This document shows, piece by piece, positions 45,015 through 56,813 of a stretch of 64,000 nucleotides of DNA. Source of the DNA: Sulfuricella denitrificans (GTDB taxonomy: Bacteria > Pseudomonadota > Gammaproteobacteria > Burkholderiales > Sulfuricellaceae); NCBI GenBank assembly GCA_002632355.1, contig NSJJ01000005.1, positions 1 to 64,000 on the forward strand, in the 5' to 3' direction. Under the pieces are notes generated by a model. The model did no database searches. It was given only the letters and a program-made list of their open reading frames with translations, and had not been told where the DNA came from. Every line of letters begins with the position of its first letter. Positions within the stretch are counted from its first letter, which is position 1. The position numbers and the translations under genes are program-made.

Positions 45015-46388
45015 ATGCTGCAACTGGCCAACAGAAAAGTACTGGTACTGGGACTGGGCGACACCGGCCTGTCCCTGGTGCGCTTTCTGCTGCGCCATGG
45101 CGCACAGGTGAGTGTCGCCGACAGCCGTGAAGCACCACCCCACGCCACCCGTTTCCATGCCGAATTTCCCGGCACCCCGCTCCACGCCGGGCCGTTCCAG
45201 GATGACATCTTTCACGCCATCGACATGATCGCGATCAGCCCCGGCGTGCCGCTGGCCGATCCCCGGGTCGCTGCGGCCCTTGCACGCGGCATACCGGTGG
45301 CAGGCGACGTTGAACTATTCGCCATCGCCGCCGGTACAGCGGCCAAGACACTGGCCATTACCGGCTCCAACGGCAAGAGCACGGTAACCGAGATGACCGG
45401 CGCCATGTGCCGCGCTGCCGGCCTGAAAACCATGGTCGCCGGAAATATTGGCCTGCCGGTACTGGATGCGCTGACAGAAGCGGAACAGAACGGCATGCCC
45501 GACGTGTTCGTGCTGGAGCTCTCCAGTTTCCAGCTGGAAACCACTGCCAGCCTCGATGCCGCAGCCGCGACCGTGCTCAACATCAGCGAAGACCACCTCG
45601 ACCGCTATGCCGGCATGGATCACTACAGTGCCGCCAAAACCCGCGTCTTTCATGGCTCCGGGGTCCAGATCCTGAATCGCGATGATGCCCGCACCATGGC
45701 CATGGCACTGCCGGGACGGACCATCGAAACCATCGGCCTCGATGCGCCCGTCAATGCCCTCGACTGGGGCCTGCTGAGCCAGGACGGCCAGCAGTGGCTG
45801 GCCCAGGGCGCCAGGCGATTGATGCCGGTGAGCGAACTGCCGCTCGCGGGTCTGCACAATGCGGCGAATGCACTGGCCGCGCTGGCCTTGTGCCGCGCCA
45901 TCGGGCTTCCGTTCGAGCCCCTGCTGAACGCCCTGCGCCATTTCAGGGGCCTGCCGCATCGTGTGGAAAAAGTGGCCGAAATCAATGGCGTCACGTTCTA
46001 CGACGATTCCAAGGGAACCAATGTCGGCGCAACCGTCGCAGCTTTAGTCGGTATGCCTTGCAAGGTGGTGCTAATCGCCGGCGGCGACGGCAAGGGGCAA
46101 GACTTCAGCCCGCTTGCCCCGGCCGTGGCGCGACATGCCCGTGCCGTGGTTCTGATCGGACGGGATGGCGCCACCATTGGCGCCCAGCTGGAAAACACGG
46201 GCGTCCCCCTGCTACGTGCCGGCAACATGGAAGAGGCCGTGCAGTTCAGCTTCAGGCAGGCACAAGCCGGAGATGCCGTGCTGCTCTCGCCAGCCTGCGC
46301 CAGCTTCGACATGTTCCGCAATTACGTACATCGTGCCGAATCCTTTATCAGCGCAGTACAGCAACTGGGCATGGAGGTTGAAAGCTGA
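45015..46388 (+). CDS. murD: UDP-MurNAc-L-Ala D-glutamate ligase
   Basis: 457 aa from ATG 45015 ([18 protein letters not shown]), which has GGGAAG just upstream. ATG 44997 would add six residues but has no binding site. ATP loop [13 protein letters not shown], then [10 protein letters not shown] and [11 protein letters not shown] are family signatures. Its stop overlaps the ftsW start (TGATG). Confidence 0.96.
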   Translation: MLQLANRKVLVLGLGDTGLSLVRFLLRHGAQVSVADSREAPPHATRFHAEFPGTPLHAGPFQDDIFHAIDMIAISPGVPLADPRVAAALARGIPVAGDVELFAIAAGTAAKTLAITGSNGKSTVTEMTGAMCRAAGLKTMVAGNIGLPVLDALTEAEQNGMPDVFVLELSSFQLETTASLDAAAATVLNISEDHLDRYAGMDHYSAAKTRVFHGSGVQILNRDDARTMAMALPGRTIETIGLDAPVNALDWGLLSQDGQQWLAQGARRLMPVSELPLAGLHNAANALAALALCRAIGLPFEPLLNALRHFRGLPHRVEKVAEINGVTFYDDSKGTNVGATVAALVGMPCKVVLIAGGDGKGQDFSPLAPAVARHARAVVLIGRDGATIGAQLENTGVPLLRAGNMEEAVQFSFRQAQAGDAVLLSPACASFDMFRNYVHRAESFISAVQQLGMEVES

Positions 46389-47542
46389 TGTACTACCCGG
46401 CCTCCCAGCATGTCCGATCAGAATACGACCAGCCCTTGCTGTGGTCGGTTCTCTTGCTGCTCGCGTTCGGCCTGATCATGGTGTATTCCGCCTCAATCGC
46501 CAGCGCAAGCGCAAGCCGCATGACCGGCTTCAATGAAAGTTATTTCCTGCTGCGTCAATGTGCCTTTCTGGCTGCCGGATTGATTGCCGGCGCCGTCGCA
46601 TTCCAGATCCCTCTGCGCGGCTGGCAGCAGCTTTCCCCGTGGCTGTTTCTGGCCGGAATCGTTCTGCTGGCCCTGGTGCTGATTCCCGGCGTCGGGCGCG
46701 AAGTCAACGGCAGCCAGCGCTGGCTTTCCCTTGGCGTAGCCAACCTGCAGCCTTCCGAATTCATGAAGCTGATCGTGGTGATGTATGCCGCCGACTACAC
46801 CGTACGCAAAGCCGCGCTGATGGACAACTTCACCAAGGGTTTCATGCCCATGTTCCTGGTGATGCTGCTGATCGGCGGTCTGCTGCTGCGCGAACCGGAT
46901 TTCGGCGCTTTTGCCGTGATCATCTCCATCGCCATGGGCATCCTGTTCCTGGGCGGGCTCAACTGGCGCCTGTTTGCGGGCCTGATCGTGCTGCTGATCA
47001 TCGGCTTCCTGCTCCTGATCTGGACCTCGCCCTACCGCATGCAGCGCATTATTGGTTTCATGGACCCCTGGGCCGACCCCTACGGCAAAGGCTATCAGCT
47101 ATCACATGCCCTGATCGCCTTCGGGCGCGGCGAGTGGCTGGGTGTCGGGTTGGGCGGCAGCGTGGAGAAGCTACTCTACCTGCCGGAAGCGCACACCGAT
47201 TTCCTGCTCGCCGTGATCGCCGAGGAACTGGGCTTCGCGGGCGTTGCCGTGGTGATACTGGGATTTGCCTGGATACTGGTGCGCGCCTTCCTGATCGGCC
47301 GTGCCGCCGAGAAGCAGGAGCGCCACTTTTCCGCACTCGTCGCCCAGGGCGTCGGCATCTGGCTGGCGGTGCAGGCCATCATCAATATCGGCGTCAACAT
47401 GGGCCTGCTGCCGACCAAAGGCCTGACCCTGCCCCTGCTGTCCTTCGGCGGCAGTGGCATTGTCGCCAACTGCGTGGCGCTTGCCGTACTGCTGCGCGTG
47501 GATTATGAAAACAGACAACTGCTCAAGGGGTACGCCGTATGA
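46388..47542 (+). CDS. ftsW: Septal peptidoglycan glycosyltransferase FtsW
   Basis: 384-aa SEDS protein with about ten membrane helices. Motifs: [21 protein letters not shown], and the conserved loop [27 protein letters not shown]. Polymerises lipid II at the septum together with FtsI. ATGA overlap with murG. Confidence 0.97.
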   Translation: MYYPASQHVRSEYDQPLLWSVLLLLAFGLIMVYSASIASASASRMTGFNESYFLLRQCAFLAAGLIAGAVAFQIPLRGWQQLSPWLFLAGIVLLALVLIPGVGREVNGSQRWLSLGVANLQPSEFMKLIVVMYAADYTVRKAALMDNFTKGFMPMFLVMLLIGGLLLREPDFGAFAVIISIAMGILFLGGLNWRLFAGLIVLLIIGFLLLIWTSPYRMQRIIGFMDPWADPYGKGYQLSHALIAFGRGEWLGVGLGGSVEKLLYLPEAHTDFLLAVIAEELGFAGVAVVILGFAWILVRAFLIGRAAEKQERHFSALVAQGVGIWLAVQAIINIGVNMGLLPTKGLTLPLLSFGGSGIVANCVALAVLLRVDYENRQLLKGYAV

Positions 47543-48642
47543 GCGGGACCCTCATGATCATGGCGGGTGGTACAGGCGGGCACGTGATGCCGGCGCTTGC
47601 CGTCGCAGATTACCTGCGGAGTGAAGGCTGGAAAGTGATCTGGCTCGGCACACGCAACGGCATGGAAGCCACATTGGTGCCGCAACACGGTTACGAAATG
47701 GCATGGATCAATTTCTCCGGCCTGCGCGGCAAGGGTTTGCTGCGCCCCGTGCTCTTGCCGCTGCAACTATTGAGAGCCTTTTACCAGAGCCTCAGAGCCA
47801 TCCTGACCCACCGCCCGGATGTGGTGCTGGGCATGGGCGGCTACCCGGCCTTTCCCGGCGGCATGATGGCAGCCCTGCTGGCAAAACCGCTGGTCGTGCA
47901 TGAACAGAACTCCATTGCCGGCCTGACCAACCGCGTACTGGCCTGCCTCGCAGACAAGGTGCTGGTGGCATTCCCCGGCGCATTCAAGGGCGGCAAAGAC
48001 AACCCCCTGCCCTGCGGCAAAGTCGAAACCGAATGGTGCGGCAATCCGGTGAGATCCGACATTGCCGCCATCGAGGCGCCTGAATCACGCCTTTCCAACA
48101 GGGAAGCGCAGCTGCGTGTTCTGGTGGTGGGCGGCAGTCTCGGTGCAGCAGCGCTGAACGAAATTGTTCCCCAGGCCATGGCCTTGATTCCCGTCCCGCA
48201 ACGACCGCAGGTCGTTCACCAGTCCGGCACCAGGCATATCGAAGCGCTGCAGAAAAATTATCAGGCTGCCGGAGTTGAAGCAGATTGCCAGGCTTTCATC
48301 GACAACATGGCCGGGCAGTATGCCTGGGCCGATCTCGTAATCTGCCGCTCCGGCGCCCTGACGGTGGCAGAACTCGCCACGGCAGGCGTAGCCAGTTTGC
48401 TGGTGCCCTACCCCCATGCGGTGGACGATCACCAGACCACCAATGCCCGGTTCCTCAGTGATAGCGGAGCGGCGCTGCTGATCCCGCAAAGCGAATTGAC
48501 AGCCGAAAAGCTGGCGGCACTGCTGCAGGAACTGACACACAAAAAGTTGCTGACCATGGCACAGGCCGCGCGTGCACGGGCAAAACCGGAAGCCACGCGA
48601 CACGTCGCAACGATATGCAAGGAGCTGGCTCATGCGGCATAA
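47539..48642 (+). CDS. murG: UDP-GlcNAc transferase (lipid II synthase)
   Basis: 367-aa GT-B glycosyltransferase with [39 protein letters not shown], and the UDP-GlcNAc site [15 protein letters not shown]. Works on the inner membrane face. Ends 11 bp inside murC. Confidence 0.97.
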   Translation: MSGTLMIMAGGTGGHVMPALAVADYLRSEGWKVIWLGTRNGMEATLVPQHGYEMAWINFSGLRGKGLLRPVLLPLQLLRAFYQSLRAILTHRPDVVLGMGGYPAFPGGMMAALLAKPLVVHEQNSIAGLTNRVLACLADKVLVAFPGAFKGGKDNPLPCGKVETEWCGNPVRSDIAAIEAPESRLSNREAQLRVLVVGGSLGAAALNEIVPQAMALIPVPQRPQVVHQSGTRHIEALQKNYQAAGVEADCQAFIDNMAGQYAWADLVICRSGALTVAELATAGVASLLVPYPHAVDDHQTTNARFLSDSGAALLIPQSELTAEKLAALLQELTHKKLLTMAQAARARAKPEATRHVATICKELAHAA

Positions 48643-50038
48643 GGTAAAAAACATACACTTCGTCGGCATCGGCGGTTCCGGCATGAGCGGCATTGCGGAA
48701 GTTTTGCTGAATCAGGGCTACAAGGTCAGCGGCTCAGACCTATCTGCCAATGCCACTACCCAGCGCCTGAAAAAACTCGGCGCCAAGGTGTACAAGGGGC
48801 ACGCCGAGGATAACGTCAGCAGCGCGGATGTCGTGGTGACTTCGACGGCAGTAAAGGAAGACAACCCTGAAGTCATTGCAGCGCGCGAGCACAACATCCC
48901 CATCGTGCCGCGCGCCATGATGCTGGCCGAACTGATGCGTTTCAAGCAGGGCATCGCAGTTGCCGGAACGCATGGCAAGACCACCACCACCAGCCTCATC
49001 GCCAGCATTCTGGCCGAAGCAGGCATGGACCCGACATTCGTCATTGGCGGCCGACTGGAAGCGGCAGGCACCAACGCACGCCTGGGCTCTGGCGATTTTC
49101 TGGTCGCCGAAGCGGACGAGTCGGACGCCTCCTTCCTGCTGCTCAGCCCGATTCTGGCGGTGATCACCAATATCGACCAGGACCACATGGAAACCTACGG
49201 CCACGACTTCAACCGGCTCAAGCAGGCGTTCGTGGATTTCACCCAGCATCTGCCCTTCTACGGCATGGCCGTGGTGTGCGTGGACGACCCGGTGGTACGC
49301 GAGATTCTGCCGCGCATTACCAAGCCGGTGTGGACCTACGGTCTGTCCGAAGACGCCAAGGTACGAGCCACCAAGGTAAAAGCCAGCAACGGACAGATGA
49401 AGTTCACAGTGACCCGCATTAACGGCAAGACCACCAAGCTCGATATCACCCTCAACCTGCCCGGCATGCATTACGTGCTGAACGCGCTGGCGGCGATCGC
49501 AGTGGCCAGCGAAGTGGGTGCCCCGGATTCCGCCATCGTCAAGGCGCTGGCCGAATTCAAGGGCGTCGGACGGCGCTTCGAGCGTTATGGAGAAGTCAGC
49601 CTGTCTGAAGGAGGACGCTTCACCCTGATCGACGATTACGGCCACCACCCGGTGGAAATGGCCGCCACGGTGGAAGCCGCGCGCGGCGCCTTCCCCGGGC
49701 GGCGGCTGGTACTGGCATTTCAGCCCCACCGCTATACCCGCACACGGGACCTGTTCGAGGATTTCGTCAAGGTGCTGTCCAGCGTGGATGCCCTGCTTCT
49801 GACCGAGGTTTACCCGGCAGGCGAAGCGCCCATCGTGGCGGCGGACGGTCGTGCCCTGGCGCGCGCGGTGCGGGTGGCCGGCAAGGTGGAGCCCATCTTC
49901 GTTGAAAGCGTAGGAGCATTTCCGGAAGCCGTTCATGCCATGGTGCAGGACGGCGACGTGGTGCTGGTGATGGGTGCAGGCTCCATCGGCCAGGTGGCCG
50001 GAAAGCTGGCGAATAATGCCCCTGCGGAACAGAAATAA
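48632..50038 (+). CDS. murC: UDP-MurNAc L-alanine ligase
   Basis: 468 aa. I chose ATG 48632 ([20 protein letters not shown]) because AAGGAG lies 8 bp upstream; the longer frame from 48572 is inside murG. ATP loop [13 protein letters not shown], then [10 protein letters not shown]. First Mur ligase of the pathway. Confidence 0.97.
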   Translation: MRHKVKNIHFVGIGGSGMSGIAEVLLNQGYKVSGSDLSANATTQRLKKLGAKVYKGHAEDNVSSADVVVTSTAVKEDNPEVIAAREHNIPIVPRAMMLAELMRFKQGIAVAGTHGKTTTTSLIASILAEAGMDPTFVIGGRLEAAGTNARLGSGDFLVAEADESDASFLLLSPILAVITNIDQDHMETYGHDFNRLKQAFVDFTQHLPFYGMAVVCVDDPVVREILPRITKPVWTYGLSEDAKVRATKVKASNGQMKFTVTRINGKTTKLDITLNLPGMHYVLNALAAIAVASEVGAPDSAIVKALAEFKGVGRRFERYGEVSLSEGGRFTLIDDYGHHPVEMAATVEAARGAFPGRRLVLAFQPHRYTRTRDLFEDFVKVLSSVDALLLTEVYPAGEAPIVAADGRALARAVRVAGKVEPIFVESVGAFPEAVHAMVQDGDVVLVMGAGSIGQVAGKLANNAPAEQK

Positions 50039-50046
50039 CGGCAGCC

Positions 50047-50985
50047 ATGAACATGACCGAACCCAATAATTTCGCCCCTGCCGGACTACGCGGCAAGCTG
50101 CAGCTCGATGAGCCGATGTCGGCCCACGTGAGCTGGCGCGCGGGCGGCAGGGCGGAGCGCTGCTATACCCCGGCGGACCTGCAGGATCTGGCGGCTTTCC
50201 TCGCCACCTGCCAGGGCCCGGTGCATTTCGTCGGGCTGGGCAGCAACCTGCTGGTACGCGACGGCGGCCTGCGCGGCACGGTCATCCTGCTGCACGGCGC
50301 CCTGAACCGGATCAGCATGACCGATGAAGAACTGGTATATGCCGAAGCCGGCGTCAGCAGCCCGAAAGTGGCCAGTTTCGCAGCACAGAAGAATCTCGAA
50401 GGCGGCGAATTTCTCTCCGGCATTCCCGGCACCGTCGGCGGTGCCCTGGCCATGAACGCAGGCTGCTACGGCAACGAGACCTGGCAATTTGTGGAGCGTG
50501 TGCTCACCATCGACAGCAAGGGCGAACTGCACGAGCGTTCGCCACAGGATTACGAGATTGGCTACCGGCACGTCACGCTTCACCCTTCACGCTTCACCCT
50601 TCACGCGGGGGAATGGTTCGTCGCCGCCTGGTTCCGTTTCACACCGGGTAATGGCAAGGCTGCAAAGCTGAAAGCCAAACAATGGCTGGCGAAACGCATG
50701 GCGACCCAGCCACTGACCCTGCCCAATGCAGGCTCGGTGTTCCGCAATCCACAAGGTGATCATGCGGCGCGTCTGATCGAGGCCAGCGGCTTGAAAGGAC
50801 TCGCCATCGGCGGGGCGCAGGTATCGGAAAAGCATGCCAACTTCATTGTCAATCTAGGCAATGCGACGGCAGCGGACATAGAAAGCCTGATCGAAACGGT
50901 GCAGGAAAAAGTAAAGCAGGCACATGGCGTGGAACTGGTCACGGAAGTGCGCATCATCGGCGAAAGAAAACAATATGCAGAATAA
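50047..50985 (+). CDS. murB: UDP-N-acetylenolpyruvoylglucosamine reductase
   Basis: 312-aa FAD enzyme: [37 protein letters not shown] and a C-terminal VRIIGE segment. Between IGYRHV and EWFVAAWF the protein reads [12 protein letters not shown], encoded by a heptad repeat (50577-50604). Related proteins I recall have a shorter link there, so a small in-frame expansion is likely. Active-site motifs are intact. Confidence 0.95.
   Translation: MNMTEPNNFAPAGLRGKLQLDEPMSAHVSWRAGGRAERCYTPADLQDLAAFLATCQGPVHFVGLGSNLLVRDGGLRGTVILLHGALNRISMTDEELVYAEAGVSSPKVASFAAQKNLEGGEFLSGIPGTVGGALAMNAGCYGNETWQFVERVLTIDSKGELHERSPQDYEIGYRHVTLHPSRFTLHAGEWFVAAWFRFTPGNGKAAKLKAKQWLAKRMATQPLTLPNAGSVFRNPQGDHAARLIEASGLKGLAIGGAQVSEKHANFIVNLGNATAADIESLIETVQEKVKQAHGVELVTEVRIIGERKQYAE
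50577..50604 (+). repeat. Heptanucleotide repeat array inside murB
   Basis: Four tandem heptads GCTTCAC, CCTTCAC, GCTTCAC, CCTTCAC, preceded by a partial unit (CGTCAC). Same NNTTCAC family as the arrays flanking the murF-mraY gap. Translated as [11 protein letters not shown]. Confidence 0.88.
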
Positions 50986-51901
50986 AACTCCTCACGCTTT
51001 CGGCAAAGTGGCAGTGCTGTTCGGCGGCAAGTCCGCCGAGCGCGACGTATCGCTCAAAAGCGGCGCAGCGGTGCTCAGGGCCCTGCGTGCCGGCGGCGTG
51101 GATGCCCACCCCTTCGACCCGGCCGAGCGCGACCTGCATGAACTGAAAACAGGCGGGTTTACCCGCGTCTTCATCGCCCTGCACGGGCGCTATGGCGAGG
51201 ACGGCACGGTGCAGGGCGCGCTCGAACTGATGGGCATCCCCTATACCGGCAGCGGCGTGCTGGCTTCTGCGCTGGCCATGGACAAGTGGCGCACCAAGCT
51301 GGTATGGCGCGCCGCCGGTCTACCCATACCGGCATTCGAACTGCTGACGGCACAATCGGATTTCGACGCGGTTGCCGAACGGCTCGGCCTGCCGCTGTTC
51401 GTCAAGCCCGCCAACGAAGGCTCCAGCGTCGGCATCAGCAAGGTCAAGCATGCCTCGGAACTGCGCGAAGCCTATGAGCTGGCGGCCAGTCACGATGCAC
51501 TGGTGCTCGCCGAGCAGTACGTCGGTGGCGGCGAATACACCGCAGCCATGCTGGGCGGCATTGCCCTGCCGGTGATCAAGATCGAACCGGCGACCGAATT
51601 CTATGACTACGAGGCCAAGTATTTTCGCGACGATACGCGCTACCTCTGCCCCTGCGGGCTGCCGGCGGCACAGGAAGAAGAAATGCAGCGCCTGGCGCAG
51701 CAGGGCTTTGCCGTGATCGGCGGCGCCGGCTGGGGACGGGTGGATTTTCTCATGGATGAAGCGGGCAAGCTCTATCTGCTCGAAGCCAACACCTCGCCGG
51801 GCATGACCGATCACAGCCTGGTGCCGATGGCGGCGCGTCAGGCGGGGATTTCCTTCGAGCAACTGGTGGTGAAGGTGCTGGAGCTGTCCCATGTGGGATA
51901 A
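50975..51901 (+). CDS. ddl: D-alanine-D-alanine ligase
   Basis: 308-aa ATP-grasp enzyme from ATG 50975, overlapping murB by 11 bp. Motifs: [45 protein letters not shown], and [19 protein letters not shown]. The dcw location points to the DdlB type. Ends 11 bp inside ftsQ. Confidence 0.96.
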   Translation: MQNKTPHAFGKVAVLFGGKSAERDVSLKSGAAVLRALRAGGVDAHPFDPAERDLHELKTGGFTRVFIALHGRYGEDGTVQGALELMGIPYTGSGVLASALAMDKWRTKLVWRAAGLPIPAFELLTAQSDFDAVAERLGLPLFVKPANEGSSVGISKVKHASELREAYELAASHDALVLAEQYVGGGEYTAAMLGGIALPVIKIEPATEFYDYEAKYFRDDTRYLCPCGLPAAQEEEMQRLAQQGFAVIGGAGWGRVDFLMDEAGKLYLLEANTSPGMTDHSLVPMAARQAGISFEQLVVKVLELSHVG

Positions 51902-52622
51902 ACCGGCCCTCATGCTGTGGCTGGCGAATCTGCTGTATGCGGTGGCTGCGATTCTGCTGATGTATGCCGTGCTGTTTCTGGTGGTGCACCTGCCGCTATT
52001 TCCGCTGCGCGAGGTCAAGGTGAATGGCGAATTGAAACATGTGACGCGAGAACAGGTGCAGTTCATCGTGACCCGGGCGCTGAAGGGCAACTTCTTTACG
52101 CTGGATCTGAACAAGACCCGGCGCACGTTCGAGAAGCTGCCCTGGGTGCGCGACGTGAACGTGCGGCGACGCTGGCCCGACAAGCTCGAAGTGACGCTGG
52201 AAGAACATGAAGTGCTGGCGCGCTGGAACAACACAGCACTGGTCAACACCCAGGGCGAACTGTTTCAGGCTGCGTCGGACCAGCCCTTGCCGGTATTCAA
52301 CGGCCCTGACGATAGCGTGAAGGAAATAGCCAGCCAGTACCAGTTTTTCAAGCAACAACTGGCAATAACCGGGCATAAACCGGTTCAGGTCAGCCTGTCG
52401 CAACGCCGCGCCTGGCAGATCAGGCTGGATGACGGTCTGGTGGTAGAGCTGGGACGCGAACGCATGGAGCAAAGACTGGAAAAGTTTGTCAAGGTTTACG
52501 ATCGCTCTCTGGGCAGGCTGACTCAAATGAAGAAAGTGGTCGATTATGTGGATCTGCGTTACCCCAACGGTTTCGCAGTGCGCCTGGGCAACACCGTGGC
52601 GCAAAAACCGGCAGGGGCGTAA
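51891..52622 (+). CDS. ftsQ: Cell division protein FtsQ
   Basis: 243 aa: short cytoplasmic tail, one membrane segment (about 8-32), a POTRA domain beginning [15 protein letters not shown], and a beta domain. [12 protein letters not shown] near the C-terminus is typical. Holds FtsB/FtsL at the septum. Confidence 0.95.
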   Translation: MWDKPALMLWLANLLYAVAAILLMYAVLFLVVHLPLFPLREVKVNGELKHVTREQVQFIVTRALKGNFFTLDLNKTRRTFEKLPWVRDVNVRRRWPDKLEVTLEEHEVLARWNNTALVNTQGELFQAASDQPLPVFNGPDDSVKEIASQYQFFKQQLAITGHKPVQVSLSQRRAWQIRLDDGLVVELGRERMEQRLEKFVKVYDRSLGRLTQMKKVVDYVDLRYPNGFAVRLGNTVAQKPAGA

Positions 52623-52632
52623 GGGGAAAACA

Positions 52633-53871
52633 ATGAGCAGGATCAAGGAACAGAAAACGCTGATCGTCGGGCTGGATATCGGCACTTCGAAAATTGTTGC
52701 CATGGTGGCGGAAATCCGCCCCGACGGCCGGATGGAAGTGATCGGCATCGGCCACCATCCCTCGCGCGGGCTGAAAAAGGGCGTGGTGGTCAACATCGAA
52801 TCCACCGTCAACGCCATCCAGCGCGCGCTCGAAGAAGCCGAGTTGATGGCCGACTGCAAGATCGTCAATGTCTACACCGGCATCGCGGGCAGCCACATCA
52901 AGAGCTTCAACTCCCACGGCATGGTGGCGATCAAGGACAAGGAAGTGTCCCAGATGGACGTCGACCGGGTGATCGAAACCGCCAAGGCGGTGAACATCCC
53001 GACCGACCAGCAGATCCTGCATATCCTCACCCAGGAATTCATCATCGACGGCCAGGAAGACGTGCGCGAGCCGCTGGGCATGAGCGGCATCCGCCTCGAG
53101 GTCAAGGTCCACATCGTCACCGGTGCGGTGTCGGCAGCGCAGAACATCATCAAGTGCATCAAACGCTGCGGGCTGGAGGTGCGCGACCTGATCCTGCAGC
53201 CGCTGGCTTCCAGCATGGCGGTGCTGTCCGAGGATGAAAAGGATCTCGGCGTGTGCCTGATCGACATCGGCGGCGGCACCACCGACATCGCCGTGTTCAC
53301 CGATGGCGCCATCCGGCACACCGCGGTGATTCCCATCGCCGGCGACCAGATAACCAACGACATCGCCATGGCCCTGCGCACTCCGACCAAGGAAGCGGAA
53401 GACATCAAACGCAGCCATGGCTGCGCCCTGCGTCAGTTGGCCGACCCCAACCAGATGGTGGAAGTGCCGGGCGTAGGCGAGCGTGAAACGCGCCAGCTGT
53501 CGCGCCAGACCCTGGCCGAAGTGATCGAGCCGCGCGTCGAAGAGCTGTATTCGCTGGTTCAGGCCGAACTGCGTCGCAGCGGCTTCGAAGACCTGATGTC
53601 CTCGGGCATCGTCATCACCGGCGGCAGCGCGGCCATGCAGGGCATGGTGGAGCTGGGCGAGGAAGTGTTTCACATGCCAGTACGGCTGGGCGTGCCCAAC
53701 TATTCCGGCGGGCTGGCGGAAGTGGTGCGCAATCCGCGCTTTGCCACCGGACTGGGCCTGCTGATGTCAGCGCAGGAGCAACATCAGCGCCATCAGATTG
53801 CCACAATGGGAACCACGTCGCTGCAGCAGATTTTCGAGAAGATGAAGAGCTGGTTTCAGGGAAACTTTTAG
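52633..53871 (+). CDS. ftsA: Cell division protein FtsA
   Basis: 412 aa from ATG 52633, with AAGGGGA upstream. Actin fold: VGLDIGTSKIVAMV, LIDIGGGTTDIAVFTDG, ITGGSAAMQG. The C-terminal amphipathic helix (LQQIFEKMKSWFQGNF) is the membrane-targeting sequence. Anchors FtsZ filaments to the membrane. Confidence 0.97.
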   Translation: MSRIKEQKTLIVGLDIGTSKIVAMVAEIRPDGRMEVIGIGHHPSRGLKKGVVVNIESTVNAIQRALEEAELMADCKIVNVYTGIAGSHIKSFNSHGMVAIKDKEVSQMDVDRVIETAKAVNIPTDQQILHILTQEFIIDGQEDVREPLGMSGIRLEVKVHIVTGAVSAAQNIIKCIKRCGLEVRDLILQPLASSMAVLSEDEKDLGVCLIDIGGGTTDIAVFTDGAIRHTAVIPIAGDQITNDIAMALRTPTKEAEDIKRSHGCALRQLADPNQMVEVPGVGERETRQLSRQTLAEVIEPRVEELYSLVQAELRRSGFEDLMSSGIVITGGSAAMQGMVELGEEVFHMPVRLGVPNYSGGLAEVVRNPRFATGLGLLMSAQEQHQRHQIATMGTTSLQQIFEKMKSWFQGNF

Positions 53872-53932
53872 TGTGAATTTGTAGTTTTGGGTTTGAGTTC
53901 TGGAAGAACGGTAATTAAAAAGGAGGAACAAA

Positions 53933-55096
53933 ATGTTCGAAATCATGGAAGCACCAATGCAGGATGCAGTTATCAAGGTGATCGGCGTGGGCGGCTGCGG
54001 CGGTAATGCAGTTGATCACATGATTCTGAGCGGTCTGGACGGGGTGGAATTCATCTGCGCCAACACCGACGCACAAGCACTCAAGCGCAGTCAGGCCAGA
54101 ACCCAGCTTCAGCTGGGTGCGCATATCACCAAGGGCCTGGGCGCAGGGGCCAACCCGGACATCGGCCGCGCTTCCGCGATGGAAGACCGCGAGCGCATCG
54201 CCGAGATGATCCAGGGCGCCAACATGCTCTTCATCACCGCCGGCATGGGTGGTGGAACCGGCACCGGCGCTGCGCCGATTGTCGCTGAAGTCGCAAAAGA
54301 ACTGGGCATTCTGACCGTGGCCGTGGTTACCAAGCCGTTCGCCTTCGAAGGCAAGCGCTCCAAGGTGGCACAACTGGGCATGGAAACGCTTTCAGCGCAC
54401 GTCGACTCGCTGATCGTGGTCCCTAATGACAAACTGATGCAGGTGCTGGGCGAAGACGTCAGCTTCCAGGACGCCTTCAAGGCCGCCAACGACGTGCTGC
54501 ACGGCGCGGTGTCCGGCATTGCCGAAGTCATCAACTGCCCCGGCCTGGTCAACGTGGACTTCGCCGACGTCAAAACCGTGATGTCTGAAAACGGCATGGC
54601 CATGATGGGTTCCGCCTCCGCCTCCGGCGTGGACCGCGCCCGCCTGGCCGCAGAACGCGCCGTGGCCAGCCCGCTGCTGGAAGACATCGACCTCGCCGGC
54701 GCGCGCGGCGTGCTGGTCAATATCACCGCCAGCATGTCCCTCAAGATGAAGGAATACTACGAGGTGATGGAAACCATCAAGGAATTCACCGCTGAAGACG
54801 CGACCGTTATCGTCGGCACCGTGATTGATGAAAACATGGGAGACACCCTGCGCGTCACCATGGTTGCCACCGGCCTCGGCGGACCCGTCGCACGCCAGCA
54901 ACCCAAGCCACAACTGGTAGTACGTAACGGCACTGATAATACTGCGATGGAAATCAATTACGCCGAGCTGGAAACACCCGCCTGCGTACGCAACAATCGA
55001 CGCGGCGGCGAACGGAGCGCCCAGCTCGAAGCCATGAAGGCCAACGGGGTCGATTTCCTCGACATCCCGGCCTTCCTGCGCAAACAGGCCGACTAG
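53933..55096 (+). CDS. ftsZ: Cell division protein FtsZ
   Basis: 387-aa tubulin homologue. GTP-binding GGCGGNAV and the tubulin signature GGGTGTGAAP, T7 loop NVDFADVKTVM, a short linker and the conserved C-terminal peptide DIPAFLRKQAD that binds FtsA. Strong AGGAGGA ahead of the ATG. Last gene of the cluster; lpxC, often next, is absent. Confidence 0.98.
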   Translation: MFEIMEAPMQDAVIKVIGVGGCGGNAVDHMILSGLDGVEFICANTDAQALKRSQARTQLQLGAHITKGLGAGANPDIGRASAMEDRERIAEMIQGANMLFITAGMGGGTGTGAAPIVAEVAKELGILTVAVVTKPFAFEGKRSKVAQLGMETLSAHVDSLIVVPNDKLMQVLGEDVSFQDAFKAANDVLHGAVSGIAEVINCPGLVNVDFADVKTVMSENGMAMMGSASASGVDRARLAAERAVASPLLEDIDLAGARGVLVNITASMSLKMKEYYEVMETIKEFTAEDATVIVGTVIDENMGDTLRVTMVATGLGGPVARQQPKPQLVVRNGTDNTAMEINYAELETPACVRNNRRGGERSAQLEAMKANGVDFLDIPAFLRKQAD

Positions 55097-55121
55097 CACT
55101 CCTGACGTTCCTCCAGAACGG

Positions 55122-55145
55122 GAAACCGGCCACCAGGCCGGTTTC
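55122..55145 (+). terminator. Terminator after ftsZ
   Basis: A perfect 10-bp stem GAAACCGGCC/GGCCGGTTTC with a 4-nt loop (ACCA), 25 bp after the ftsZ stop. The following T-run is weak (TTCC), so termination may be partial, but no other hairpin lies before aroKB. Confidence 0.75.
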
Positions 55146-55199
55146 TTCCTGTGCGCTTTTCTGGCTAAAACCCCCTTCTAGCCGTTATCATTACGGCCC

Positions 55200-56813
55200 A
55201 TGTCCTATCCAAACAACATTGTTCTCGTCGGCCTCATGGGTGCAGGCAAAACCACCGTGGGCCGGATGCTGGCCAAGCACCTTGGCATGCGCTTTATCGA
55301 TTCCGACCACGAAATCGAGCGCCGAACCGGCGTCAAGATCCCGCTGATCTTCGAACTCGAAGGTGAGGAAGGCTTCCGGAGGCGTGAAACGGCTGTTCTG
55401 AGCCAGTTGTGCCGGATGGATAATGTCGTGCTCGCCACCGGTGGTGGCGCGGTATTACGCGAAGAAAACCGCGGGTTACTCAAACACAGCGGCACGGTGG
55501 TCTACCTGCGCGCGCAGGTGCGCGATCTCTACCTCCGCACACGGCACGACAAGAACCGCCCTCTGCTGCAGACTGACGACCCTCAGGCAAAGCTGCGCGA
55601 GCTATTCGGCCAGCGCGACCCGATTTACCGCCAGCTTGCCGACATCATCATGGATACCGGCGACCAGAACCTGCACGTTCTGGTACGCCGCCTGATACAG
55701 AAACTCACCGATGGACAAGATCCAAACATGCAAACCCTGACCGTTGATTTAGGCACCCGCTCCTACCCGATTCATATCGGCGCAGGCCTGCTGCAGCAGG
55801 CACAGCTGATCCTGCCGCACCTGGCGCAGAAGCGCGTGGCGATCGTCACCAATACCACAGTGGCGCCGCTTTACCTGGCCCAGCTCACTCACACCCTGAC
55901 CGAACAGGGTATCAGCGTACTGCCCATCATCCTGCCGGACGGCGAAGCCTACAAGAATAGCGAAACCCTGAACCAGATCTACAACGCCCTGCTGGAAAAC
56001 CGCTGCGAGCGCAAAACCACACTGATCGCGCTGGGCGGCGGAGTGATCGGTGACCTCACCGGCTATGCGGCGGCAAGCTTCCTGCGCGGCGTGCCTTTCA
56101 TTCAGGTGCCGACCACCCTGCTGTCTCAGGTGGATTCCTCGGTGGGCGGCAAGACGGGCATCAACCACCCGCTCGGCAAGAACATGATCGGCGCCTTCTA
56201 CCAGCCGCAAGTGGTGCTTGCCGACACTTCCACACTCGACACTCTGCCCGCGCGCGAACTGGCGGCGGGCCTTGCCGAGGTCATCAAATACGGCCTGATC
56301 CGCGACCTGCCGTTTTTCGAATGGCTGGAACAGAACATGGACCGTCTGCTGGCCCGCGACAAGGATGCCCTGGCTTATGCCATCCGCCGTTCGTGCGAGA
56401 ACAAGGCCGAAATTGTGGCCGCCGACGAACGCGAGGGCGGCGTACGCGCCCTGCTCAATCTCGGCCACACCTTCGGCCATGCCATCGAGGCCGGCATGGG
56501 CTACGGCAACTGGCTGCACGGCGAAGCGGTGGCTGGTGGCACGGTGCTGGCGGCCGACCTGTCGCGTCGCATGGGATGGATCAGCGAAGAGGACGTGGAA
56601 CGCACCCGGCGCCTGTTCCAGCGCGCCGGACTGCCGGATCACGCACCCGACCTGGGCGTGGATGCCTATCTCGACTACATGGGCCTGGACAAGAAAGTGG
56701 AGGGCGGCAAGATGCGCTTCATCCTGCTCAAGCGCATCGGCGAAGCCTTTGTTACAGGGGATATTCCACCCGAACACCTGAAAAATGCACTTACCGGTTT
56801 CGTCCGGAAATGA
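55200..56813 (+). CDS. aroKB: Fused shikimate kinase / 3-dehydroquinate synthase
   Basis: 537 aa in one frame. Residues 1-170 are shikimate kinase: Walker [37 protein letters not shown]. Residues 177-537 are 3-dehydroquinate synthase: [40 protein letters not shown], and the zinc histidines in GHTFGHAIE and WLHGEAV. The usual stop between aroK and aroB is missing. The ATG at 55728 (residue 177) could still act as an internal aroB start. Both are shikimate-pathway enzymes. ATGA overlap with dgt. Confidence 0.93.
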   Translation: MSYPNNIVLVGLMGAGKTTVGRMLAKHLGMRFIDSDHEIERRTGVKIPLIFELEGEEGFRRRETAVLSQLCRMDNVVLATGGGAVLREENRGLLKHSGTVVYLRAQVRDLYLRTRHDKNRPLLQTDDPQAKLRELFGQRDPIYRQLADIIMDTGDQNLHVLVRRLIQKLTDGQDPNMQTLTVDLGTRSYPIHIGAGLLQQAQLILPHLAQKRVAIVTNTTVAPLYLAQLTHTLTEQGISVLPIILPDGEAYKNSETLNQIYNALLENRCERKTTLIALGGGVIGDLTGYAAASFLRGVPFIQVPTTLLSQVDSSVGGKTGINHPLGKNMIGAFYQPQVVLADTSTLDTLPARELAAGLAEVIKYGLIRDLPFFEWLEQNMDRLLARDKDALAYAIRRSCENKAEIVAADEREGGVRALLNLGHTFGHAIEAGMGYGNWLHGEAVAGGTVLAADLSRRMGWISEEDVERTRRLFQRAGLPDHAPDLGVDAYLDYMGLDKKVEGGKMRFILLKRIGEAFVTGDIPPEHLKNALTGFVRK

